From: Nocardioides oleivorans
GTDB taxonomy: Bacteria > Actinomycetota > Actinomycetes > Propionibacteriales > Nocardioidaceae
Length of the DNA stretch: 64,000 nucleotides
NCBI RefSeq assembly: GCF_004137255.1
Contig: NZ_SDWT01000001.1
Location: 868,001 to 932,000 of the forward strand
Direction: 5' to 3'
Shown here: positions 51,567-60,369 of the stretch, piece by piece
How the letters are laid out: each line of letters starts with the position of its first letter
Numbering within the stretch: position 1 is the first letter of the stretch
The notes under the pieces: generated by a model
What the model was told of the DNA's origin: nothing
Database searches by the model: none
The model's input: the letters and a program-made list of their open reading frames with translations, nothing else
Made by a program: the position numbers and the translations under genes

Positions 51567-53111
51567 ATGGCGCCCATGACCAACGGAGACCAGCAGGAGA
51601 TCGTGCACTGGGCCGACGGCGCCCTCCTGGCGGGTGACCCCACCGGCTGGGCCGACGTGACGAACCCGGCGACCGGCGAGGTGACCGGCCGCGTGGCGCT
51701 CGCCAGCGAGGCCGACGCCGCGCAGGTGATCGCCGCGGCGACGAGGGCGTCGAAGGCGTGGGGCACGACGTCGCTGGCGCGTCGTACGCAGGTGCTCTTC
51801 GCCTTCCGCGAGAAGCTCAACGCCCGCAAGGACGAGCTCGCCGCGATCATCACCGCCGAGCACGGCAAGGTGCACTCCGACGCGATGGGCGAGATCGCGC
51901 GCGGCCTCGAGGTCGTGGAGTTCGCCTGCGGGATGTCGCACCTGCTCAAGGGCGGGCACAGCGAGGAGGCCTCGACCGGCGTCGACGTGCACTCCAAGCG
52001 CGTGCCGCTCGGCGTCGTCGGGATCATCAGCCCCTTCAACTTCCCGGCGATGGTGCCGATGTGGTTCTTCCCGGTCGCCATCGCGGCGGGCAACGCCGTC
52101 GTGCTCAAGCCGAGCGAGAAGGACCCGTCCGCGGCCAACTGGCTCGCCGCCCTGTGGCAGGAGGCGGGCCTGCCCGACGGCGTCTTCAACGTGCTGCACG
52201 GCGACAAGGTCGCCGTCGACGCGCTGCTCACCAGCCCTGACGTCGCTGCGATCAGCTTCGTCGGCTCGACCCCCATCGCGGAGTACGTCTACGAGACCGC
52301 GAGCCGGCACGGCAAGCGCGTCCAGGCCCTGGGCGGTGCGAAGAACCACATGGTCGTGCTCCCCGACGCCGACCTGGACCTGGCCGCTGACTCGGCCGTC
52401 AACGCCGGCTACGGCAGCGCCGGCGAGCGCTGCATGGCGATCAGCGTGCTGGTCGCCGTCGACCCGATCGGTGACGAGCTGGTCGCCCGGATCGCCGACC
52501 GCACCCGGACGCTGCTGATCGGCGACGGCGGGCGCGGGGCGACGGGCGAGCAGAAGGAGGCGGACATGGGGCCGCTCGTCACCCGGGCCCACCGCGACCG
52601 CGTCGCGGGCTTCATCGACTCCGGCGAGGCGGCCGGGGCGAAGGTCGTCGTCGACGGCCGCGACGTCGCCGCGCGTGGAGGTGAGCAGGGCTTCTGGCTC
52701 GGGCCCACGCTCTTCGACGACGTCACCCCCGACATGGACATCTACACCGAGGAGATCTTCGGTCCCGTCCTGTCCGTGGTCCGCGTGCGGTCCTACGACG
52801 AGGCCGTCGCGCTCGTCAACGCCAACCAGTACGGCAACGGCACCGCCGTCTTCACGAACGACGGAGGCGCCGCGCGGCGCTTCGAGGCCGACGTCGAGGT
52901 CGGCATGATCGGCGTCAACGTGCCGGTCCCGGTGCCGGTCGCCTACTACTCCTTCGGCGGCTGGAAGCGCTCGCTCTTCGGCGACACCCACGCCCACGGC
53001 ACCGAGGGCGTCCACTTCTTCACCCGCGGCAAGGTCGTCACCACCCGGTGGATCGACCCGGCCAACCGGCCCGCGGGCGGTCTCGAGCTGGGGTTCCCGC
53101 GCAATGACTGA
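51567..53111 (+). CDS. mmsA: CoA-acylating (methyl)malonate-semialdehyde dehydrogenase
   Basis: 514 residues. The MmsA signature is clear: SPFNFPAMVPMWFFP, nucleophilic Cys in GSAGERCMA, and C-terminal NVPVPVPVAYYSFGGWKRSLFGD. The usual ALDH general-base Glu is replaced (LGGAKNH), as normal in CoA-acylating members. It converts methylmalonate or malonate semialdehyde to propionyl- or acetyl-CoA, for valine, beta-alanine or inositol breakdown. With the adjacent aminotransferase it suits beta-alanine degradation. The downstream gene begins inside its 3' end (8-base overlap). Confidence 0.93.
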   Translation: MAPMTNGDQQEIVHWADGALLAGDPTGWADVTNPATGEVTGRVALASEADAAQVIAAATRASKAWGTTSLARRTQVLFAFREKLNARKDELAAIITAEHGKVHSDAMGEIARGLEVVEFACGMSHLLKGGHSEEASTGVDVHSKRVPLGVVGIISPFNFPAMVPMWFFPVAIAAGNAVVLKPSEKDPSAANWLAALWQEAGLPDGVFNVLHGDKVAVDALLTSPDVAAISFVGSTPIAEYVYETASRHGKRVQALGGAKNHMVVLPDADLDLAADSAVNAGYGSAGERCMAISVLVAVDPIGDELVARIADRTRTLLIGDGGRGATGEQKEADMGPLVTRAHRDRVAGFIDSGEAAGAKVVVDGRDVAARGGEQGFWLGPTLFDDVTPDMDIYTEEIFGPVLSVVRVRSYDEAVALVNANQYGNGTAVFTNDGGAARRFEADVEVGMIGVNVPVPVPVAYYSFGGWKRSLFGDTHAHGTEGVHFFTRGKVVTTRWIDPANRPAGGLELGFPRND

Positions 53112-54468
53112 CGTGATGGGCACGGGCCAGGTGACCTCGGACCTCGCGAGCGCGTACGACGCCGAGCGGGCCTACGAGCTCGACCGCGCGCACGTCTTCC
53201 ACTCGTGGTCGGCCCAGGCCGAGATCTCGCCGATGGTGATCACCCGCGGCCGGGGCAGCCACGTCTGGGACGGGGCCGGCAGGCAGTACCTCGACTTCAG
53301 CTCCCAGCTGGTCTTCACCAACCTCGGCCACCAGCACCCACGCATCGTGGCGGCGATCCAGGAGCAGGCCGGGCACCTCGCCACGGTCGCCCCGGCCTTC
53401 GCCAACGGCACCCGCTCGGAGGCCGCCCGGCTGATCGCGTCGCACACCCCCGGCGACCTCGACCACGTCTTCTTCACCAACGGTGGCGCCGACGCCAACG
53501 AGCACGCCGTACGCATGGCGCGCCTGCACACGGGCCGCCACAAGGTGCTCACGACCTACCGCAGCTACCACGGCGGCACCGAGCTCGCGGTCAACATGAC
53601 CGGCGACCCGCGGCGGTGGGCCAGCGACCACGGCTCGACCGGCACGGTCCACTTCTTCGGGCCCTTCCTCTACCGCAGCTCCTTCCACGCGACCACCGAG
53701 GCCGAGGAGTGCCAGCGCGCCCTGGCGCACCTCGAGCAGGTCGTGGCGCTGGAGGGCCCGTCGACCATCGCCGCGATCGTGCTCGAGGCGATCCCCGGCA
53801 CCGCGGGGATCATGGTCCCGCCGCCGGGCTACCTCGCCGGCGTCCGCGAGATCTGCGACCGCCACGGCATCCTGCTCGTCGCCGACGAGGTGATGTCGGG
53901 CTTCGGTCGGTCCGGTCGCTGGTTCGCCGTCGAGCACGCAGGCGTGACTCCCGACCTGCTCACCTTCGCCAAGGGCGTCAACAGCGGGTACGTCCCGCTC
54001 GGCGGGGTCGCGATCAGCGACGCCGTCCACGCTACGTTCGCCCACCGCTCCTACCCCGGCGGCCTGACCTACTCCGGCCACCCGCTCGCCTGCGCGGCCG
54101 CGGTCGCGACCATCCGCACGATGGAGGACGAGGACGTCGTCGGCCGGGCCGAGCGGCTCGGCGCCGAGGTGATCGGTCCCGGTCTCCGGGCGCTCGCCGA
54201 CAAGCACGAGCGGATCGGCGAGGTGCGCGGCACCGGCGCGTTCTGGGCGCTCGAGCTGGTCAGCGACCGGGCGACCCGCGAACCGCTCGCGCCCTACGGC
54301 GGCTCGAGCCCCGAGATGGCGGCCATCGTGAAGGGCTGCCAAGAGCGGGGCATGCTGCCCTTCGTGAACTTCAACCGGATCCACGTCGTGCCGCCGCTGA
54401 CGACCACCGACGAGGAGGCCCGCGAGGGCCTGGCGGTTCTCGACGAGGCCCTCTCCGCGACGGCCTGA
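53104..54468 (+). CDS. Class III omega-aminotransferase
   Basis: 454 residues, PLP-dependent fold type I. The PLP Lys is at 290 (FAKGVNSGYVPLGGV), with DEVMSGFGRSG about 25-30 residues before it and NGGADANEHAVRMAR in the N-terminal half. Similar enzymes transaminate beta-alanine, GABA or putrescine with pyruvate or glutamate. Its coupling to the semialdehyde dehydrogenase (8-base overlap) suggests beta-alanine to malonate semialdehyde to acetyl-CoA; putrescine is an alternative. Confidence 0.92.
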   Translation: MTDVMGTGQVTSDLASAYDAERAYELDRAHVFHSWSAQAEISPMVITRGRGSHVWDGAGRQYLDFSSQLVFTNLGHQHPRIVAAIQEQAGHLATVAPAFANGTRSEAARLIASHTPGDLDHVFFTNGGADANEHAVRMARLHTGRHKVLTTYRSYHGGTELAVNMTGDPRRWASDHGSTGTVHFFGPFLYRSSFHATTEAEECQRALAHLEQVVALEGPSTIAAIVLEAIPGTAGIMVPPPGYLAGVREICDRHGILLVADEVMSGFGRSGRWFAVEHAGVTPDLLTFAKGVNSGYVPLGGVAISDAVHATFAHRSYPGGLTYSGHPLACAAAVATIRTMEDEDVVGRAERLGAEVIGPGLRALADKHERIGEVRGTGAFWALELVSDRATREPLAPYGGSSPEMAAIVKGCQERGMLPFVNFNRIHVVPPLTTTDEEAREGLAVLDEALSATA

Positions 54469-54481
54469 CCCGGCGTCCACC

Positions 54482-55918
54482 ATGGCCGCCCACCTCACCG
54501 CCTACGAGCGCCACGCGCCCGACCCGCGGGTCGTCGAGCGCTCGCTCGCGGGCAGCCGGCAGGCGGTCTTCTGGCTCGAGGACGCCGGCGCGACCGCCCG
54601 GTTCCCCGAGCTCACGGCGAGCACGACGGCCGATCTCACGATCGTCGGCGGCGGCTACCTCGGCCTCTGGGCCGCGGTGCACGCGAAGCGCCGCGACCCC
54701 GGTCGGCGGGTCGTGCTGCTCGAGTCGCACACCATCGGGTGGGCGGCGTCGGGCCGCAACGGCGGCTTCTGCGAGGCCTCGCTCACCCACGGCGAGGACA
54801 ACGGACGCAGCCGCTGGCCGGAGGAGCACGACGTCCTCGAACGCCTCGGCCGGACCAACCTCGAGGGCTTCGAGGCCGACGTGCGCGACCTCGGCCTGGC
54901 CTGCGAGTGGGAGCGCACCGGGATGCTGTCGGTCGCGGTGGAGGAGCACCAGCTCGACTGTTTGCAGGACGAGCCGACCCGAGCGGGCACGCACCGCCTC
55001 GACGCCGCGCAGGTGCGGGCCGAGATCGACAGCCCCCTCTTCCTCGGCGGCTCCTACGACGCCGACGACACCGCCCTCGTCCACCCGGCCCGGCTGGCGC
55101 TGGAGCTCGCCCGGGTGGCCGCCGACCTCGGGGTCGAGGTCCACGAGCACTCGGCGGCGACCGCGCTGCGTCGTACCTCATCCCCGGCCGGGTCCGGGGT
55201 CGAGGTGCACACCGACCGCGCCGTCGTGACGTCGGCCCACGTCGTGCTCGCGACCAACGTCTTCCCGTCGCTGCTGCGCCGCAACCGGCTGATGACGGTC
55301 CCGGTCTACGACTACGTCCTGATGACCGAGCCGCTGACGGACGAGCAGCTGGCGTCGATCGGGTGGGCCGGGCGGCAGGGGCTCGGCGACCTGGCCAACC
55401 AGTTCCACTACTCGCGGCTGACCCGGGACGGCCGAGTCCTCTGGGGCGGGTACGACGCCGTCTACCCCGCCGGCGGCACGGTGGCGGCCCGCCACGAGGA
55501 CCGTCCCGACACCCACGCCCGGCTGGCCTCGCACTTCCTGGCGACCTTCCCGCAGCTCGAGGACGTGCGGTTCAGCCACCGGTGGGCCGGCGCGATCGAC
55601 ACCTGCACCCAGTTCACCGCGTTCTACGGGTTGACCCACGGCGGCCGGGTGGCGCACGCGGCCGGGTTCACCGGGCTCGGCGTGGGGGCGACACGGTTCG
55701 CGGCCGAGGTGCTGCTCGACCTGCTCGCCGGCGAGGAGACCGAGCGCACGCGGCTGCGGATGGTGCGCGAGCGGCCACTGCCGTTCCCGCCCGAGCCGCT
55801 CGCCTCGGCCGGCATCAACCTGACGCGGTGGTCGCTCGACCGCGCCGACCACCGCGAGGGACGGCGCAACGCCTTCCTGCGCCCCCTCGACGCTGCGGGG
55901 CTCGGCTTCGACTCCTGA
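54482..55918 (+). CDS. FAD-dependent amine/amino-acid oxidoreductase (DAO family, PuuB-like)
   Basis: 478 residues. FAD-binding TIVGGGYLGLWAAVHA (residues about 53-68), the second dinucleotide stretch VVLLESHTIGWAASGRNGGF, and a C-terminal GFTGLGVGATRFAAEVL. This is the DAO/GlpO fold as in gamma-glutamylputrescine oxidase. It would oxidise an amine to an aldehyde for the neighbouring dehydrogenases. ATG starts 13 bases after the aminotransferase stop. Exact substrate unknown. Confidence 0.88.
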   Translation: MAAHLTAYERHAPDPRVVERSLAGSRQAVFWLEDAGATARFPELTASTTADLTIVGGGYLGLWAAVHAKRRDPGRRVVLLESHTIGWAASGRNGGFCEASLTHGEDNGRSRWPEEHDVLERLGRTNLEGFEADVRDLGLACEWERTGMLSVAVEEHQLDCLQDEPTRAGTHRLDAAQVRAEIDSPLFLGGSYDADDTALVHPARLALELARVAADLGVEVHEHSAATALRRTSSPAGSGVEVHTDRAVVTSAHVVLATNVFPSLLRRNRLMTVPVYDYVLMTEPLTDEQLASIGWAGRQGLGDLANQFHYSRLTRDGRVLWGGYDAVYPAGGTVAARHEDRPDTHARLASHFLATFPQLEDVRFSHRWAGAIDTCTQFTAFYGLTHGGRVAHAAGFTGLGVGATRFAAEVLLDLLAGEETERTRLRMVRERPLPFPPEPLASAGINLTRWSLDRADHREGRRNAFLRPLDAAGLGFDS

Positions 55919-55931
55919 GCCGGGTGACGTG

Positions 55932-56015
55932 CCCCCGCTGCGACGCCGGTCGGGACCTGCACAGCCGGTGCTCAGTGGGGGTGGCACCCGGCGGCAAGAC
56001 CGGCGTCGCAGGGGG
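55932..56015. terminator. Nested bidirectional hairpin between converging genes
   Basis: 14-bp perfect arms CTGCGACGCCGGTC (55938-55951) and complement (55998-56011), extended by four C-G pairs after one bulged base. Inside lies a smaller stem GCCGGTGC/GCACCCGGC with one bulge. Separates the amine oxidoreductase (plus) from the sigma factor (minus). Confidence 0.65.
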
Positions 56016-56018
56016 TGA

Positions 56019-56756
56019 TCAGGCGGCCGGGACCCTCCCGACGAGGCCGGCGCGCAGCTCCCCGAGCACCCGGTCGAGGATGCGCGAGACCTGGGCCTGG
56101 GTGAGGCCGACGGCCTCGGCGATCTCCCGCTGGGTCAGCTCGTCGCGGAAGCGGAGGCGTACGACGAGGCGGTCGCGCTCGGCCAGGCGTCGTACGGCCG
56201 GTGCGAGCAGGACGCGCGCCTCGGCCCGGGAGAAGCTGCGGTCCTCGGCCCCGAGGAGCTCGGCCAGGGGCGGGCCACCGTCACCGACGGGCAGGTCGAG
56301 CGAGGCAGGCGAGAAGCAGCCGTCGGCCGCCAGCGCCTCCTCCACGTCGGCGAGGTCGGCCTCGAGGTGAGCGGCGATCTCGCTGGGTCGCGGCGACCTG
56401 CCGAGCTGCGTGGCCAGCAGGTCCTCGATCCCGGCGATGCGCGCCTGCATCTCCTGGACGCGCCGGGGAGGGCGCACCATCCAGCCGTGGTCGCGGAAGT
56501 ACTTCCGGATCTCCCCGCGCATCGTCGGCACGGCGTACGACATGAACGCGTGCCCGGCCCCGGGGTCGAACCGGTCGGCCGCCTTGGTCAGGCCGAGGAG
56601 GGCGACCTGCTCGAGGTCGTCGAGGTCGATCCCGCGGTTGCGGTAGCGGCTCGCGATCGAGAGCGCCACCGGGACGTGCGCCTCGATGAGGTCGTCACGC
56701 ATCGTCCGGCGGGTGCTGCGCTCGGCGAGGTCCGGGACGAGCGAGACGGGCACCAT
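56019..56756 (-). CDS. SigB/SigF-type RNA polymerase sigma factor
   Basis: 245 residues. Region 2 (GIDLDDLEQVALLGLTKAADRFDP, AFMSYAVPTMRGEIRKYFRD), region 3 and region 4 (LTQREIAEAVGLTQAQVSRILDRVL) are all present, the three-region layout of stress or sporulation sigma factors in actinobacteria. The ATG has AAGGAGG in front at ideal spacing. No anti-sigma factor or anti-anti-sigma gene is adjacent, unlike most sigF loci. Likely a general stress regulator; the ANTAR cluster downstream may be related (inference). Confidence 0.92.
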   Translation of the reverse strand: MVPVSLVPDLAERSTRRTMRDDLIEAHVPVALSIASRYRNRGIDLDDLEQVALLGLTKAADRFDPGAGHAFMSYAVPTMRGEIRKYFRDHGWMVRPPRRVQEMQARIAGIEDLLATQLGRSPRPSEIAAHLEADLADVEEALAADGCFSPASLDLPVGDGGPPLAELLGAEDRSFSRAEARVLLAPAVRRLAERDRLVVRLRFRDELTQREIAEAVGLTQAQVSRILDRVLGELRAGLVGRVPAA

Positions 56757-56890
56757 GGCCTGCCTCCTTCCGACAGGGTCACACTCGACGCCGCCGGGTC
56801 CTCCAGCCGCGTGGAACTTCAACGTCACATGTACGGACGATCCACAACAGCCGCAAAGCGAAAACTCACCGACCGGAGTCGGCGATGGGG

Positions 56891-57868
56891 TCAGTCGATC
56901 GCGCGCGTCAGCGTCTGACGGGGGTTCTCGTGGAAGACCCGGCGGTAGTCGGCGGCGAACCGTCCGGGGTTGTAGAAGCCGAAGCGGGCAGCCACGTCGC
57001 TCACCGACGCCGCGGTCCCGTCGCGGAGCGACTGTCGGGCGAGGTCGAGCCGCACCCGACGGAGGTAGGCCAGGGGCGTGCACCCGAGGTGGCGTCGGAA
57101 GGCGTACTGCAGCGTGCGCGGCGACACCCGGCACGCGCGAGCGAGCTCGGCCAGGCTGAGGTCGTCGTGGGCGCGCGCCTCGATCACGTCGACCGCACGC
57201 CGGATCGTCGAGGGCGTGGCGTCGCGGAGGTCCCGGTCGTCCTCGAGCCGGTCGTCGGCGCCCAGCACGTTGTTGGGGAACGTCCGCAGCAGGGTGTGCC
57301 CCAGCAGCCGGGTGGCCTCGGCGTGCGCGACCGGGGAGTCGACCTCGGGGAACCAGGTGACCAGCTCGTCGACCGTGGCCCGCCAGCGGGCGCCCGCGGC
57401 GGGCGACCGGGGGACGTACGACGTGAAGGCGATGTGCTGCCAGGGGTAGTCGGGCGCGACGTCCTCGACGGCAGCGGTGATCGTCTCGGCCGTGAAGGTG
57501 GTCGCGCGGACCTCGTAGCTGTCCCCGCTGCGGCCGCTGAAGGGCATGTCCCAGCCCGAGGTCAGCACGGTGTCGCCGTCGCGGCAGCGGTCGGTGACGC
57601 CGCCGCGGGTGTACTCGAGGTCGCCGTCGATCATGTCGACGACGACCAGCCCGGGCATCGGGTCGGAGTCGAAGGCGAAGCGTGCGTCGATCTTCAGGTG
57701 GTCGAACGCGATCCCCCGGTGGTCGGCGCGGTGGTGCTGCACCGTGCCCATGCGGCCGGTGAGTCGCAGCATGGTGCCGTAGGCGGTGTCGAGCCAGTGG
57801 CGTGCTTCCTCGCCCTCACCCTCGAAGTCGAAGGTGATCTGGGCGGCACGGCGGGCAGAAGTCGGCAT
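56891..57868 (-). CDS. AraC-family transcriptional regulator
   Basis: 325 residues. N-terminal ligand or cupin-like domain (about 1-190) and a C-terminal double helix-turn-helix (SLAELARACRVSPRTLQYAFRR and SVSDVAARFGFYNPGRFAADYRRVFHENP), the last ending in the conserved PRQTL. I choose ATG 57868 with GAGAGGG upstream; the frame extends to 57919. Located upstream of the sigma gene on the same strand, separated by 134 bases. Effector unknown. Confidence 0.88.
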   Translation of the reverse strand: MPTSARRAAQITFDFEGEGEEARHWLDTAYGTMLRLTGRMGTVQHHRADHRGIAFDHLKIDARFAFDSDPMPGLVVVDMIDGDLEYTRGGVTDRCRDGDTVLTSGWDMPFSGRSGDSYEVRATTFTAETITAAVEDVAPDYPWQHIAFTSYVPRSPAAGARWRATVDELVTWFPEVDSPVAHAEATRLLGHTLLRTFPNNVLGADDRLEDDRDLRDATPSTIRRAVDVIEARAHDDLSLAELARACRVSPRTLQYAFRRHLGCTPLAYLRRVRLDLARQSLRDGTAASVSDVAARFGFYNPGRFAADYRRVFHENPRQTLTRAID

Positions 57869-57976
57869 CGGGCTGGACCCTCTCGTGAGAGGTATGCGGC
57901 GACCGCGGGCTCGAGTCATGTTCGACTCTAACCGAACGTCAAAAAGGCCGGGTGGGAACTGTTCAGGTCACCGCTG

Positions 57977-57982
57977 TAAACT
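57977..57982 (+). promoter_or_regulatory. -10-like box TAAACT upstream of the ANTAR genes
   Basis: TANNNT hexamer 61 bases before the ATG at 58044. A GGAAC lies 17 bases further upstream, so an ECF-type promoter is also conceivable. Assignment is tentative. Confidence 0.3.
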
Positions 57983-58043
57983 TGCTTCGCTGTTCAACCG
58001 CTCCGCCCTGTGTCCGCGGACCTGACGTCATGAAAGGTGACGC

Positions 58044-58385
58044 ATGACCGGGACACCTGCACACCCCGGCGAGCCCGCACAGCCCGCCGACCCGCTCCGC
58101 GAGGAGATCGCGCAGCTCCAGGAGACGGTGCGATCGCACCACGACGTCGGCCGCGCACTGGGCCTGATGACCGTGCGGTTCGCGTGCACCACACCCGAGG
58201 CGTGGCTCACGCTGCAGCGGGTGGCCCGCGACGCGGGCCTCGAGGTCGGCGCCGTCGCGCGCGTCCTCGTCGTCGCCCACGACGGTTCGGCGGCTGCCGA
58301 CGACCTGGAGCTCCTCGCGTCACTCGACCCCCACCTGCCGGAAGGCGGCTGGCCCGTCGGTCCGTGGCAGGATCAGGGATCGTGA
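58044..58385 (+). CDS. ANTAR-domain protein (no GAF)
   Basis: 113 residues. A leading coiled segment (LREEIAQLQETVRSHHDVGRALGLM) runs into an ANTAR-like three-helix bundle ending VGAVARVLVV, followed by an acidic tail. ANTAR domains bind paired hexaloop RNA hairpins and prevent termination. No sensor domain is fused, so it could be a partner of the next protein, whose GTG overlaps this stop (GTGA). ATG with AAAGG upstream. Confidence 0.75.
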   Translation: MTGTPAHPGEPAQPADPLREEIAQLQETVRSHHDVGRALGLMTVRFACTTPEAWLTLQRVARDAGLEVGAVARVLVVAHDGSAAADDLELLASLDPHLPEGGWPVGPWQDQGS

Positions 58386-59092
58386 CGATCGACGACGCTG
58401 CCCTGGCCGAGAGCATCCGCCGGCTGGCCGAGCCCCGCGCCGACGACGGAACCATCCACTCCGCGCTCCAGTTCGTGGTCGCCGCGTGCGTGGACCTCTT
58501 CGACGTCGACGGTGCGGGCATCCTGATCTCGGACGAGCAGGACATGCTCAGCTATGCCGCAGCCAGTGACGGACCCGGCCGCATCCTGGAGAAGACCGAG
58601 GCCGAGGCGGGCGAGGGTCCGTGCACCGAGGCCTTCGTCAAGGCGCAGGTGGTGACCAGCCGCGACATCACCGCGGAGCCCGAGCGCTGGCCACGGCTCA
58701 CCGCGGCCCTCGCCGACCAGCCCGTGCGCGCGGTGCTCGGCGTCCCGGTCCTGCTCGGTGGCGTCCCTGTGGGCACCCTCGACGTCTACCGGGAGCGTGC
58801 CCACGACTGGGACGACAGCGAGGTCGCGGCGCTGACCCGCTACGCCGAGGTCATCTCGACCACCCTCGCCGCCGCCCTCCAGGCGCACACCGCCGGCGTG
58901 CTCGCCCAGCAGCTCCAGTACGCCCTCGACTACCGCGTGGTCATCGAGCGGGCGGTCGGCTTCCTGATGGCGAAGCAGTCCACCAACGCGGTCGCGGCGT
59001 TCAACGCGCTGCGCAACGCGGCGCGCAGCCGGCGCACGAAGATCGGCAAGATCGCCGAGCACGTGCTCGAGTCCGGCAGCCTGCCCGCGTAG
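58382..59092 (+). CDS. GAF-ANTAR RNA-binding regulator
   Basis: 236 residues. GAF domain about 20-165 (LFDVDGAGILISDEQDMLSYAAAS, GVPVLLGGVPVGTLDVY) and C-terminal ANTAR about 175-230 (VIERAVGFLMAKQSTNAVAAFNALRNAARSRRT split by a short linker). Likely senses a small molecule or redox signal and antiterminates target RNAs. Translationally coupled to the ANTAR-only protein. First of two GAF-ANTAR genes in this direction. Confidence 0.88.
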   Translation: MTIDDAALAESIRRLAEPRADDGTIHSALQFVVAACVDLFDVDGAGILISDEQDMLSYAAASDGPGRILEKTEAEAGEGPCTEAFVKAQVVTSRDITAEPERWPRLTAALADQPVRAVLGVPVLLGGVPVGTLDVYRERAHDWDDSEVAALTRYAEVISTTLAAALQAHTAGVLAQQLQYALDYRVVIERAVGFLMAKQSTNAVAAFNALRNAARSRRTKIGKIAEHVLESGSLPA

Positions 59093-59153
59093 CCCCGCCT
59101 AGGGTTGTCCCACCCCTCCTCGTGTGGGAGCGTCGATGCAGGAGGAAGGCCGG

Positions 59154-59855
59154 GTGACCATGGACTTCGAGCACCGGCTCGCCGAGGCCGTCCGCGACCT
59201 CGGCAGCCAGCACGACTCGCCCCACACGCTCCAGCGGATGGTCGAGATCACCCCGGAGTTCTTCCACTCCTCCGACTCCGTGGGTGTCTCCGTCGTCGAG
59301 CGCGACCGGATCCGGACACCCGTCGCCTCGACGGAGACGCTGCGTCGGCTCGACGAGGTCCAGTACGAGCTGCGGCAGGGGCCCTGCCTCGAGGCCATCC
59401 GCCGGGAGGCGACGATCGTCGTCGACGACCTCGCGACCGACGAGCGCTGGCCGGACTGGGGCAGGAGGATGGTGGCCGAGCTGGGTGTCCGGGCGAGCAT
59501 CAGCTTCCGGCTGTTCTCCAGCGACGACACCTGGGGCGCGCTCAACGTCTACTCGCGCCAGCCGCGAGCCTTCGACCAGGACGACGTCCGGCACGGGCAG
59601 GTGATCGCCGCCATGTGTGCCGTGGCGCTGGCCCGGTCGGTCAAGGACGACCAGCTCCAGTCGGCGCTCGAGACCCGGACCGTCATCGGGCAGGCCACCG
59701 GGATCGTGATGGAGCGCTACGGCCTCGACGCGGACACGGCGTTCAAGGTGATGCGGCGCCTGTCGTCGGAGCACAACCGCAAGCTCCGCGACCTGGCCGC
59801 CGAGGTCGTCGCCGAGCGTCACCTCCCGCGATGCGCCGGGGCCTCGGAGGACTGA
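59154..59855 (+). CDS. GAF-ANTAR RNA-binding regulator
   Basis: 233 residues. GAF domain (SVGVSVVERDRIRTPVAST, DERWPDWGRRM) and ANTAR (VIGQATGIVMERYGLDADTAFKVMRRLS). I choose the GTG at 59154, 8 bases after GGAGG; a GTG at 59124 or ATG at 59160 are alternatives. Sixty-one bases separate it from the preceding GAF-ANTAR gene, with the same direction. The two are paralogous but clearly distinct. Confidence 0.88.
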   Translation: MTMDFEHRLAEAVRDLGSQHDSPHTLQRMVEITPEFFHSSDSVGVSVVERDRIRTPVASTETLRRLDEVQYELRQGPCLEAIRREATIVVDDLATDERWPDWGRRMVAELGVRASISFRLFSSDDTWGALNVYSRQPRAFDQDDVRHGQVIAAMCAVALARSVKDDQLQSALETRTVIGQATGIVMERYGLDADTAFKVMRRLSSEHNRKLRDLAAEVVAERHLPRCAGASED

Positions 59856-59921
59856 CCGCCCCGACCCTGACCGCCCCGACGGGCGGTGCCCCGTCCGGCC
59901 CGTTCGTGTGACGCTCGGGAG

Positions 59922-60365
59922 ATGAGCGACGGCCCCGATCCCGAGCACCAGCGTCCAGAGGGCGTCACCGACGCGACCGTCGAGGCGATCGGCAAGCTCT
60001 CGGCGGCGCTCGACCACGTCGAGGACGCGCGCGGACACCTCTATGCGTTCCACCGCCTCATGGGCAGCGCGGAGTCCACCCTGGAGGAGGCCGACGCGAT
60101 GCTGCGCGACGCCGGGCACCAGGACCTGGCCGACGCGCTCGACCGCGACGTCCTCGGCGGCAACCCGCTCCCGGGCAGGTGGTCGTTCCAGATGGTCGAG
60201 GAGTTCGACGACGGCTACTACGCCCGCGCCGCCGCGATCCACCAGCGAGCCCTGGACGAGCTCGTCGGCGGGCGGCGCCACGTCTTCGAGGCCGAGATGA
60301 AGGAGCTGCGACGCACCCACGGCCGACGCGGCCACGAGGCGACGCCGGACGAGGTGGAGGGGTGA
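59922..60365 (+). CDS. Hypothetical acidic helical protein
   Basis: 147 residues, unknown. Mostly helical and acidic: KLSAALDHVEDARGHLYAFHR, a central EEADAMLRDAGHQDLADALD and a C-terminal AEMKELRRTHGRRG. No membrane or signal segment. It follows the GAF-ANTAR genes in the same direction and converges on the LuxR-type regulator with 4 bases between stops. May be a partner of the signalling genes, but nothing in the sequence proves it. Confidence 0.7.
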   Translation: MSDGPDPEHQRPEGVTDATVEAIGKLSAALDHVEDARGHLYAFHRLMGSAESTLEEADAMLRDAGHQDLADALDRDVLGGNPLPGRWSFQMVEEFDDGYYARAAAIHQRALDELVGGRRHVFEAEMKELRRTHGRRGHEATPDEVEG

Positions 60366-60369
60366 GTGG

